Shown: one piece after another, positions 15,910-23,386 of the stretch
How positions within the stretch are numbered: position 1 is the stretch's first letter
How the letters are laid out: each line of letters opens with the position of its first letter
NCBI GenBank assembly: GCA_947038195.1
Contig: CAMQVI010000014.1
Location: 1-35,604 of the forward strand
From: an uncultured Brevinema sp.
Lineage (GTDB): Bacteria; Spirochaetota; Brevinematia; Brevinematales; Brevinemataceae
Direction: 5' to 3'
DNA length: 35,604 nt
Position numbers and translations under genes: made by a program
Notes under the pieces: model-generated
The model's input: only the letters and a program-made list of their open reading frames with translations
Told to the model about the DNA's origin: nothing
The model's database searches: none

Positions 15910-15942
15910 CAAAAAACACCTCTATTACGGAGGTGTTTTTTT
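15910..15942. terminator. Bidirectional terminator between convergent genes
   Basis: AAAAAACACCTC (15911-15922) pairs with GAGGTGTTTTTT across TATTACG. It serves the rightward hypothetical gene and the leftward acyl-CoA ligase gene, and closely resembles the galM terminator at 7119-7153. Confidence 0.85.
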
Positions 15943-15965
15943 TAGATTTATTGATTATTATATGA

Positions 15966-17702
15966 TTATTTATTTTGGATGAAGCTATCTTTGAGAAGAT
16001 AACGATAATAACTTCCTTTATACTCAAAACGCTTAATTTTACGAGTAGAGTTTTTATGTAGTTCTTCCGTTCTAATCTCATAACCACGGATTTTTTGGTA
16101 GGTTTGGAGTTTAGAGTTTACGGCTCTAACATGGGCATCTATATCGCTTTTGATTTTGGGGTCTTCTGATTCAATCCCTAATTCTTCTAGTTTTAAAATG
16201 TCTAAGACAATTAAAGCACAAGGGGTCTCACTCAAATCTTTATCAGAAGAGGTAACGCCTACAACAATAGATTCTAAAACATAAGGGTGGTCGTTAACAA
16301 ATTCTTCAACTTCTTCTGGGTAAACGTTCTTGCCTCCCCCTGTAACAATAATATTTTTATAACGTCCTGTAATATAAAGAAGCTCTCTTCCCCAACGAGT
16401 CCCAATATAGCCCATATCGCCTGTTTTAAGCCAACCATCATGGGTCATTACGGCTTGGGTGGCTTCGGGGTTTTCGTAATAACCTAGCATAATAGAATCA
16501 CCCTTAACCCCTATTTCCCCTACTCCTTCGAGATTAGCATCTAAAATTTTCCACTGCAAATGAGGAATGGCGTGTCCTGCGGATTTGTTATCTATATTCC
16601 CATTGGGGTGCCCTACAGAAATTACAGGGGACGCTTCGGTGAGACCATAGCCATTAGATAGATTGAAACCTAAAATAGCATAGCCTGTAGAAACAGCCTG
16701 TGATAAAGGGGCTGCTCCAGAAATCATAAAACGTACAGATCCCAGTCCTGCTTTTTTTCTAAGAAAAGCAAATAGTTTTTCCCCTACATAACGTTGTCCT
16801 GTTATCATATATCCTAATTCTGATATTTTTAGTAATACTTGAACAATTTGTTTTATGGGGGGTTTTAGGGTATTAAGGTTTCTGTGGATACCTTCTAAAA
16901 TTTTAGCATATAGTGCGGGGATTCCTATCATAAGAGTGACTTCTGTAGATTTTATAGCATCTATAAGCCGAGTAGGTTTAATTGAATCTGCATAAGTCAT
17001 ACTTCCCCCTACCCCTATTACGGTAAGCTCAATAGAAAATTGGAAGGTATGGTGTAAAGGAAGAACACTGAGAACAATGTCTTTTTCTGTTACTCGAGCA
17101 GCTAACCAAAGATTGTTGGTTTGTTGCATTAAATTACCATTAGAAAGCATTACAGCCTTAGGCGCTCCTGTAGTCCCAGAGGTATAAATAAGAGAAGCTA
17201 CATCACTTCTTTTTAGTTCATTTTTTTGGAGCTCTCCTCTGTATTTGAAGACTTGTTTAAAGGTAGTGAGATTGGATTCTTTTAGAGTGGTATGAGAATC
17301 AAAGATGATCCAATCTTCGATAATCTCCATAATTTCAGGATCTATTTTAAGTTTATCGTAGATCCCTAGGGATACTCCCATAATTTTCACCCCAGAGCTT
17401 TTGATGAGATTTTTTATTTCTTCAGGAGAAAGCATAGCATCAAAAGGTACTGCTATAATACCATTGTATACAATACCAAAATACATCATCATCCACTCTG
17501 GTCTATTTTCCGACATAATAGCGACTTTATCGCCTTTTTGGAGGGATTTTTTTTGTTGGAGATAAGTGGCAATAGAGAGAACAGACTTGTAAAGAGCTAT
17601 ATATTTCGTAGACACGTAACGTTCTCCATCAAACATTTTGGCGTAAGTACTATCCTCTCTATACTCAAAAGACTCTACGAGGTGTTGAAAATGTAAATAC
17701 AT
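15966..17702 (-). CDS. AMP-forming acyl-CoA synthetase (long-chain type)
   Basis: This 578-residue member of the ANL adenylating superfamily activates a fatty acid to acyl-AMP and then acyl-CoA. Motifs in order: the P-loop YTSGTTGAPKAVMLSNGN (about residues 172-189), LPLHHTFQ, the acyl-site motif NGYGLTEASPVIS, the hinge region GWLKTGDMGYI then LLYITGRYKNIIVTGGGKNVYPEEVE, and the C-terminal STRKIKRFEYK with the likely catalytic lysine. It lacks a signal peptide and is probably soluble or peripheral. In lipid-scavenging spirochaetes such enzymes prime imported fatty acids for phospholipid synthesis. AGGAAG lies before the ATG. The substrate chain length is not readable. It is monocistronic. 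Confidence 0.9.
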   Translation of the reverse strand: MYLHFQHLVESFEYREDSTYAKMFDGERYVSTKYIALYKSVLSIATYLQQKKSLQKGDKVAIMSENRPEWMMMYFGIVYNGIIAVPFDAMLSPEEIKNLIKSSGVKIMGVSLGIYDKLKIDPEIMEIIEDWIIFDSHTTLKESNLTTFKQVFKYRGELQKNELKRSDVASLIYTSGTTGAPKAVMLSNGNLMQQTNNLWLAARVTEKDIVLSVLPLHHTFQFSIELTVIGVGGSMTYADSIKPTRLIDAIKSTEVTLMIGIPALYAKILEGIHRNLNTLKPPIKQIVQVLLKISELGYMITGQRYVGEKLFAFLRKKAGLGSVRFMISGAAPLSQAVSTGYAILGFNLSNGYGLTEASPVISVGHPNGNIDNKSAGHAIPHLQWKILDANLEGVGEIGVKGDSIMLGYYENPEATQAVMTHDGWLKTGDMGYIGTRWGRELLYITGRYKNIIVTGGGKNVYPEEVEEFVNDHPYVLESIVVGVTSSDKDLSETPCALIVLDILKLEELGIESEDPKIKSDIDAHVRAVNSKLQTYQKIRGYEIRTEELHKNSTRKIKRFEYKGSYYRYLLKDSFIQNK

Positions 17703-17908
17703 TGTTACTTCCTTATTACTTTATTATAATAGAATTTAATTAATTATCTATAAGTATCGCTATTATTTTAACATTATTTAATTTTTTTTTCAAGTTCAAA
17801 AGATTTATTTAGGGTGAAGTTTATTTGTCTAAACATTGAATCAACTCTATAAATCAGTTAAACTATATAAACAATAAATTATATTATATCTATACATAGG
17901 AGAAAATT

Positions 17909-19450
17909 ATGTCAAAAAATGGTTCAGGATTTGCTATCATGCAAAAACTAGGTCAAGCGTTAATGTTGCCTGTAGCGGTATTACCTGTTGCTGGTCTTTT
18001 ATTAGGAATAGGTGCTGGTGTTCCCGCAGCTCTTGCAGCACAAGGAACAGAAATATCACCCCTATTACAGAATATTTTTAGTGTTATGGGAACAGCTGGT
18101 GATACTATCTTTAGTGTTCTTCCTTTATTATTTGCCATTGCAACTGCTATCGCCTTTACCAATAATGATGGCACGGCAGCTCTAGCTACCTTAGTTGGTT
18201 ATGTTGTGTTTTTAGGTACTGTTGGTGCTATCGCAAATATCAATGGTATTGCTACAAAACCTATTTTGAATATTCAATCTCTTGATATGGGCGCCTTTGG
18301 AGGATTGTTAGTAGGTGGATTGTCTGCCTTTGTTTTTAATAGAACCTATAATGTCCAATTACCTGAGTTTTTAGGATTTTTTGGTGGAAAAAGATTTGTC
18401 CTTATTGCAAATGCTCTATCTTGTCTCCTTTTAGGGCTCGTAATGGTGTTTATCTGGGGTCCTATTGGAGGAGTAATTCAGTCCTTTTCAAACTGGGCAG
18501 CTTATGAAAATCCAAATATCGCTTTCCCTATGTATGGATTCATTGAAAGATTGTTAGTACCTCTTGGCGTACACCATGTATGGAACGTTCCTTTCTTCTT
18601 TGAAATCGGTAATTTTGATAAAGCTAATTTAGTCAATGTCCAAAATGAAATTGCTTATTTAGCTCAAAATGCTTCTGATGTCCTTGCTGGTACTGCTCTT
18701 CCTGCTGAATTGGTAAAAGGTGAAATTCCTCGTTATCTTTCAGGAGATCCTACTGCTGGAAATTTAGCTCCCTCCTATTTATTCAAAATGTGGGGACTTC
18801 CTGCTGCTGCTATTGCCATGGGTCTTAGTGCAAAACCTGAAAATCGCAAAGCTATAATGGGATTAATGATTTCAGCAGCCTTAACATCTTTTTTAACTGG
18901 GATTACAGAACCTATTGAATTCTCATTTATGTTCATTGCTCCTTTACTTTATCTAGTCCATGCTGGTTTAGTATGTTTAGCATATATTGTCGTAACTCCT
19001 ATGGATATTCGTCATGGCACGACTTTTTCCCACGGACTCATCGATTTCTCTCTTCTTTATGGATTAGGACAGAATCAACATATGCTCATTCTTTTGGGTC
19101 TCGTATGGGCTGTATTATATTTTGTAGTATTTTATTTTTCTATTAAAATTTTCAATATCCAAACTCCAGGACGTGGAGAAGACTTAACTGATTCTGTACA
19201 AAGTGTAAATATTGATGAGATTGCCGAAGTACTCGTTCTTGCTTATGGCGGTGCTGATAATATTACTACAACAGACGCTTGTATTACAAGATTAAGAATT
19301 TCTGTTAAAGATGCTGCTCTTGTCAATCAAGATAAATTAAAAGAATTGGGTGCAAAAGCAGTTATTGTTTCTGGAAATGGAACACAAGCTATTTTTGGTA
19401 CTAAATCTGATATCTACAAAAATGAAATGAATAAATTTATGAACAAGTAA
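17909..19450 (+). CDS. ptsG: PTS glucose-type transporter, IICB component
   Basis: This 513-residue membrane protein fuses an IIC channel (about residues 1-410) to an IIB phosphotransfer domain (about 435-513). It follows E. coli PtsG closely: LGQALMLPVAVLPVAGLLLGIG, FTNNDGTAALATLVGY, PEFLGFFGGKRFV, YGFIERLLVPLGVHHVWNVPF and LTGITEPIEFSFMFIAP. The IIB phospho-Cys is Cys458 in TTDACITRLRISV. NagE- and MalX-type proteins are relatives, but the closest match by eye is glucose. A loop before RYLSGDPTAG (about residues 238-270) is some 20 residues longer than in E. coli. It has no IIA domain; the separate IIA at 26324-26803 would serve it. TAGGAG lies before the ATG. Confidence 0.9.
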   Translation: MSKNGSGFAIMQKLGQALMLPVAVLPVAGLLLGIGAGVPAALAAQGTEISPLLQNIFSVMGTAGDTIFSVLPLLFAIATAIAFTNNDGTAALATLVGYVVFLGTVGAIANINGIATKPILNIQSLDMGAFGGLLVGGLSAFVFNRTYNVQLPEFLGFFGGKRFVLIANALSCLLLGLVMVFIWGPIGGVIQSFSNWAAYENPNIAFPMYGFIERLLVPLGVHHVWNVPFFFEIGNFDKANLVNVQNEIAYLAQNASDVLAGTALPAELVKGEIPRYLSGDPTAGNLAPSYLFKMWGLPAAAIAMGLSAKPENRKAIMGLMISAALTSFLTGITEPIEFSFMFIAPLLYLVHAGLVCLAYIVVTPMDIRHGTTFSHGLIDFSLLYGLGQNQHMLILLGLVWAVLYFVVFYFSIKIFNIQTPGRGEDLTDSVQSVNIDEIAEVLVLAYGGADNITTTDACITRLRISVKDAALVNQDKLKELGAKAVIVSGNGTQAIFGTKSDIYKNEMNKFMNK

Positions 19451-19475
19451 GCTAAGTTATTTTCTAAAAATCCTC

Positions 19476-19507
19476 TAGTATATCTAGGGGATTTTTTAGT
19501 GTTATCT
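19476..19507 (+). terminator. Terminator after ptsG
   Basis: AAAAATCCTCTAG (19476-19488) pairs with CTAGGGGATTTTT (19494-19506), with one T-G pair and a five-base loop. Confidence 0.8.
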
Positions 19508-19557
19508 AATGTAATAACAAAGGATAATGATAAAAAACTTTTTTTATTTGACAATAC

Positions 19558-19587
19558 CTTTATAATGCGTTTATACTATTTCATAAG
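19558..19587 (+). promoter_or_regulatory. Promoter of the MATE transporter gene
   Basis: A perfect TTGACA (19558-19563), an 18-base spacer and TATACT (19582-19587) lie immediately before the start. The predicted transcript has almost no leader beyond the ribosome site AAGGAT. Confidence 0.5.
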
Positions 19588-19596
19588 GATATTTAA

Positions 19597-20958
19597 ATGC
19601 CCAATTATAAAACGCTAACCCGTAAAATCACCCCTCTCGTATTAGCGATAGGAATCCCAGCTAGTTTTCGCTCCCTTTCTCTTTATATACAACAAATTAT
19701 TGATACGATGTATATTGGTCAATACAGTAGCGATAGTTTACTTGCCCTCTCCTCTGTCGTTGTTCCTTTTTGGATGTTTGAATCTTTTTGGATCGGTATT
19801 GCTTCAGCAACTACGGTGATGATAGCACAACGTATAGGGGCAAAAAATAAAAATTCCGCCACTAAAGTCGCTCAAATGACTTTTTTACTAGGGATCGTTC
19901 TCTCTTTATCTTATTTTGTTTTTTGGCAAATACTGAGTCCAACAGTAGCAAGATTGATGAATTTAACAGGAATCCCTGCAGATAACGCTATTATCTACAT
20001 TAGAACCGTATCCTTTGTGTATTTATTTAGATTTGTTGGAATAGGAGCTCCTGCTTCTATTTTAGAAGCCTTGGGGAATACAAGAATGATTATGTGGGCG
20101 ACTCTTGCTCAAAGTGCTACCAATATTATTTTAGACCCTATTTTTATCTGGGGCTTAGGCCCTATCCCAGAATTAGGGATTCAAGGAGCAGCTATTGCTA
20201 CTGTATTGGCAGAGCTTGTGGCTGTAATAATTTTAAGTGTTTATTTTTGGAAACACAATTATCTTAATATTAAAACAAATAAAATCACCCCTCTACAAGG
20301 GGATGTTAAAGAAAGACTGTCGCTTGGAATGCCTATTACCATAGAAATTATGATCTGGAGTTTATCTACTTCTACAATTATTTCTATGATGAATAATAAA
20401 TTTCCTTTAGGTGGGGCTCTCTTTAATGTAGGTTTTTTACTAAGTGATATGTGCTATCGACTTTTATATGGATTTGATATTGCGAATATGTCCCTCATAG
20501 GTAGAGCATTTGGAGCAAAACGAAAAGACAGAATGGTGGCAACGCTGAGATCCGTAACAAGAAGTAAATGGATAGCTGGTATCACTATCATGGTAATTTT
20601 TTATATACTCAGATTTCCTATTGTACGATTATTTTCTAATGACCAAATAATTATCCAAACTACTTTAGATAATTATTTATGGATTCTTAGTATAGCTCTC
20701 ATCACCTTATCAGTAGGAATTAATATGAGCACCCTAAATGGTATGGGTTATGCCCGTTACTGCCTCTATGTGAGTTTAGTCGCCATTCCTTTACGAGTTA
20801 TTTTGGCTTATTGGGTCTTATATCATACAGAATTTGGTATTGCAGGAATTTGGGCGGCAACTATCGTCGAAGAAGTGGTGAGAATTGGATTAACTTATAT
20901 TATTCGAAATCATATGTTAGACAAATATTGGAGTAAGTGGACTGTTGCAAAAGTCTAG
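19597..20958 (+). CDS. MATE-family multidrug/metabolite exporter
   Basis: This 453-residue inner-membrane protein with about 12 transmembrane helices belongs to the MATE branch of the MOP flippase superfamily, which exports cationic drugs or metabolites against H+ or Na+. Characteristic features are the N-terminal PLVLAIGIPASFRSL, IIDTMYIGQY (the usual VDTxFVG block), GIASATTVMIAQRIGA, EALGNTRMIMWATL and the second-half equivalent LSDMCYRLLYGFDIANMSLIGRAFGAK. AAGGAT precedes the ATG. It is probably monocistronic. The substrate cannot be assigned. Confidence 0.9.
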   Translation: MPNYKTLTRKITPLVLAIGIPASFRSLSLYIQQIIDTMYIGQYSSDSLLALSSVVVPFWMFESFWIGIASATTVMIAQRIGAKNKNSATKVAQMTFLLGIVLSLSYFVFWQILSPTVARLMNLTGIPADNAIIYIRTVSFVYLFRFVGIGAPASILEALGNTRMIMWATLAQSATNIILDPIFIWGLGPIPELGIQGAAIATVLAELVAVIILSVYFWKHNYLNIKTNKITPLQGDVKERLSLGMPITIEIMIWSLSTSTIISMMNNKFPLGGALFNVGFLLSDMCYRLLYGFDIANMSLIGRAFGAKRKDRMVATLRSVTRSKWIAGITIMVIFYILRFPIVRLFSNDQIIIQTTLDNYLWILSIALITLSVGINMSTLNGMGYARYCLYVSLVAIPLRVILAYWVLYHTEFGIAGIWAATIVEEVVRIGLTYIIRNHMLDKYWSKWTVAKV

Positions 20959-20966
20959 GCTTTTCA

Positions 20967-21000
20967 GTATCACTCCTATCTATATCTATGGCAGTGATAC
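20967..21000 (+). other. Hairpin downstream of the MATE gene
   Basis: GTATCACT (20967-20974) and AGTGATAC (20993-21000) form a perfect 8-bp inverted repeat with an 18-base loop and no T-run. It starts nine bases after the stop and may be a 3' stability element. The rest of the 374-base interval holds the terminator at 21050-21077, about 220 bases of AT-rich DNA in which I see nothing, and the ptsH terminator. Confidence 0.4.
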
Positions 21001-21049
21001 CCTTGGCACACAACTATTCTCATTAAAATAAGTACAATCTGCAGATAAC

Positions 21050-21077
21050 AAAAAACAGGTCTTAGTGCCTGTTTTTT
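21050..21077 (+). terminator. Terminator after the MATE gene
   Basis: AAAAAACAGG (21050-21059) pairs with CCTGTTTTTT (21068-21077), followed by more T. Confidence 0.8.
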
Positions 21078-21297
21078 TGTATTTAAAGAAAATTTCAAAT
21101 AAGTATAAAATTAGAATAGAAACTAAATAGTAAGAATAGGTAAGGCAAGGTTTAGAGGGGATTTGAGTTAGGTGGATTTATTGAAGTGTATTAGATTAAT
21201 GACACTTTCTTTATTTTACTATTAGTAAAATAGCTAGGACAATCTATAAAAATATCAAGTGAGTAGAATATAGCAGAAAAATCTTTAAAAACAAAAT

Positions 21298-21323
21298 AAC
21301 CCCCTTCGATTAAGAAGAGGGTA
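21298..21323 (-). terminator. Terminator of the nag-pts operon
   Basis: ACCCCCTTC pairs with GAAGAGGGT (one mismatch). On the minus strand a TTATTTTGTTTTT tail follows. It lies about ten bases after the ptsH stop. Confidence 0.65.
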
Positions 21324-21332
21324 TTGCGTTTA

Positions 21333-21596
21333 TTAGTCTTTTAGACTTGCAAAAAATTCTTCGAATTTTTTTGCTGCTCCATCTTCGTCTTTACCGTCGA
21401 TGTGGATTTTAATGGTATCACCTTTTTTAACGCCTAAAGACATTATTTGTAAAAGAGAAGCTGCGCGAATTTTTTTATCGCCTTTTTCAATTTCTACAGT
21501 GGTACCTTCTAAAGATTTTACGAATTTTACCAATTCGTTTCCAGGTCTTGTGTGCAAGCCTGTTTCATTTTTGATAGTGATTTCTATACATTTCAT
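21333..21596 (-). CDS. ptsH: PTS phosphocarrier protein HPr
   Basis: This 87-residue soluble protein passes phosphate from enzyme I to the sugar-specific IIA. The active-site His15 lies in NETGLHTRPG. The regulatory-serine region is RAASLLQIMSLGVKKGD, with Ser47 equivalent to Ser46, the HPr-kinase target in Gram-positives. The residues after the His-site Pro are unusual (GNELVKF instead of the common AAxFV). The length is normal. GGAG lies before the ATG. It is the last gene of the nag-pts operon, 30 bases after ptsI. Confidence 0.95.
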   Translation of the reverse strand: MKCIEITIKNETGLHTRPGNELVKFVKSLEGTTVEIEKGDKKIRAASLLQIMSLGVKKGDTIKIHIDGKDEDGAAKKFEEFFASLKD

Positions 21597-21626
21597 AACA
21601 TTCTCCTTGTTTGTTGTATTTATCTT

Positions 21627-23366
21627 TTATCTATTTAATACTTTTTCTACAGATTCTGTAAGGAATTTTTTAATTTCTGCTCCAGAACCTATCGTTAAGA
21701 CTTTTTGGGCTATTTCTTTGGCCTCAGTCATCGTCGTAGCACGGACTATTTCTTTTACTTTAGGGATACTAATAGCACTCATACTAAGCTCTTTTATTCC
21801 AATACCCATAAGGAATAGCGTGGCAAGATGATTACCTCCTAATTCTCCACAAACGCCTACCCAAACTCCTTTAGCATTGGCAGCAGCCGTAGCTTGTGCC
21901 ATAAGTCTAAGGACAGCTGGATGGAAAGAGTCGTATAACTTTTCTATATGGGAATTACCACGATCTACCGCTAAGGTATACTGGGTAAGATCGTTAGTAC
22001 CATAACTAAAGAAATCGACAATATCTGCTAATTCATTAGCCATCATTGCTGCAGCAGGTGTTTCTATCATTACTCCTTTTTGGATATTAGGGTCAAAGGC
22101 AATCCCTTCTGCTGTTAATTCTTTTTTACACTCTTCTAAAATTTCATTAGCTTTTATTACTTCTTCTACAGATATTACCATAGGATACATAATTCCCGCT
22201 TTTCCACTAGCAGAAGAACGAAGGATAGAACGTAATTGAGTTTTAAAAATATCTACTTTATCAAGACATACTCTTAAAGCTCTCCAACCAAGGAAAGGAT
22301 TTTCTTCGTGAGGAAAAGCAAAATAATCTAAGCTCTTATCTCCTCCAATATCTAAAGTACGAATAATGACAAGATCTCCATCAAAAGCACGCACTACATT
22401 AGAATAAGCTATGGTTTGTTCTTCTTCTGAAGGCCAATTGGATCTATCCATGTAGAGAAATTCACTACGATAAAGCCCTACCCCTTTAGCACCTTGATCT
22501 AAAGCTGGTTTAGCGTCTATATCTGTACCAACATTAGCACAAAGATCCATATGCACTCCGTCTTTGGTGACAGCTGGTAACTCTTTTAGAGAAGCTAAAC
22601 GTGCTACTTCTTTTTGGTGAGCCTCTAATTTAGCTTTGTATATTTTTTCTTGTTCTTTATCTGGGTCAACAATAATATCCCCTGCAATAGCATCTAAGAT
22701 TATTTCTTGTCCATCTTGAACAAGGTTTAGAACACCTTTCGCTCCAACAATAGCAGGAATTACAAGGGTACGAGACATAATTGCCACATGGGAGGTCGCT
22801 CCACCTTCTGCTGTAACAAATCCTAAAACTTTTTGTTTGTCCATTTGTGCAGTATCAGAGGGTGTCAAATCAAAAGCAATGACAACAGATGGCTCTTCTA
22901 TTTCGGATAACTGGGGAATATGTATTCCTAAGATATTGGCAAGTAAACGTCTGAAAATATCTTTCATATCAGCAGATCTTTCTCTCATGTAAGCATCTTC
23001 CATAGTAGCAAACATTTCTCTGTATTGCTCACCTACTAGATAAGCCGCTTTATCAGCATACATAAGCTCATCTTTAATAAGGGTTCTGATTTCATCTTCC
23101 ACCCCTTCGTCAAGGAGAATTTCTAAATGTCCTTCAAAAATAGCAGCTTCATTAGGACCTATATTTTTCAAAGTGATCGCTTGAATTTTTTCTAGCTGTA
23201 GTTTAGCTTGTGCTCTTCCATCAATAAATAATTGTATTTCTCTTTCTACATCGGAAGTCTCAATATTTTCTTCGTTAATAACAATTTCTGGTTGAGCAAA
23301 GATAAAAGCCTTTCCTGAAACAACACCTGGACATGCTGAAATTCCTTTGATAACTTGCATACTCAT
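21627..23366 (-). CDS. ptsI: PTS enzyme I (phosphoenolpyruvate-protein phosphotransferase)
   Basis: This 579-residue cytosolic enzyme autophosphorylates from phosphoenolpyruvate and hands the phosphate to HPr. The phospho-histidine is His193 in EGGATSHVAIMSR. The PEP-binding C-terminal barrel shows GVGLYRSEFLYMDR, IIRTLDIGGDK, ENPFLGWRALR and FFSYGTNDLTQY, and the catalytic-Cys motif is VGVCGELGGN (usually CGELAGD). A GTG lies two codons upstream inside the ribosome site AAGGAG; the ATG at 23364-23366 is correctly spaced from it, so I use that start. It is 20 bases downstream of the NagB-NagA fusion, so EI and HPr synthesis is tied to the amino-sugar genes. Confidence 0.95.
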   Translation of the reverse strand: MSMQVIKGISACPGVVSGKAFIFAQPEIVINEENIETSDVEREIQLFIDGRAQAKLQLEKIQAITLKNIGPNEAAIFEGHLEILLDEGVEDEIRTLIKDELMYADKAAYLVGEQYREMFATMEDAYMRERSADMKDIFRRLLANILGIHIPQLSEIEEPSVVIAFDLTPSDTAQMDKQKVLGFVTAEGGATSHVAIMSRTLVIPAIVGAKGVLNLVQDGQEIILDAIAGDIIVDPDKEQEKIYKAKLEAHQKEVARLASLKELPAVTKDGVHMDLCANVGTDIDAKPALDQGAKGVGLYRSEFLYMDRSNWPSEEEQTIAYSNVVRAFDGDLVIIRTLDIGGDKSLDYFAFPHEENPFLGWRALRVCLDKVDIFKTQLRSILRSSASGKAGIMYPMVISVEEVIKANEILEECKKELTAEGIAFDPNIQKGVMIETPAAAMMANELADIVDFFSYGTNDLTQYTLAVDRGNSHIEKLYDSFHPAVLRLMAQATAAANAKGVWVGVCGELGGNHLATLFLMGIGIKELSMSAISIPKVKEIVRATTMTEAKEIAQKVLTIGSGAEIKKFLTESVEKVLNR

Positions 23367-23386
23367 TTCCACTCCTTGGATTTTTT

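Noticed and set aside
15758-16087. 109-codon minus-strand frame across the terminator and the end of the acyl-CoA ligase gene
   Set aside because: It crosses a strong bidirectional terminator, overlaps two genes and encodes repeat DNA. It has no ribosome site.
21400-21831. 143-codon plus-strand frame opposite ptsH and ptsI
   Set aside because: It is antisense to two well-supported genes and reads as a hydrophobic shadow of their codons.
23370-23372. GTG as the start of ptsI
   Set aside because: It overlaps the ribosome site itself; the ATG two codons later is correctly spaced.
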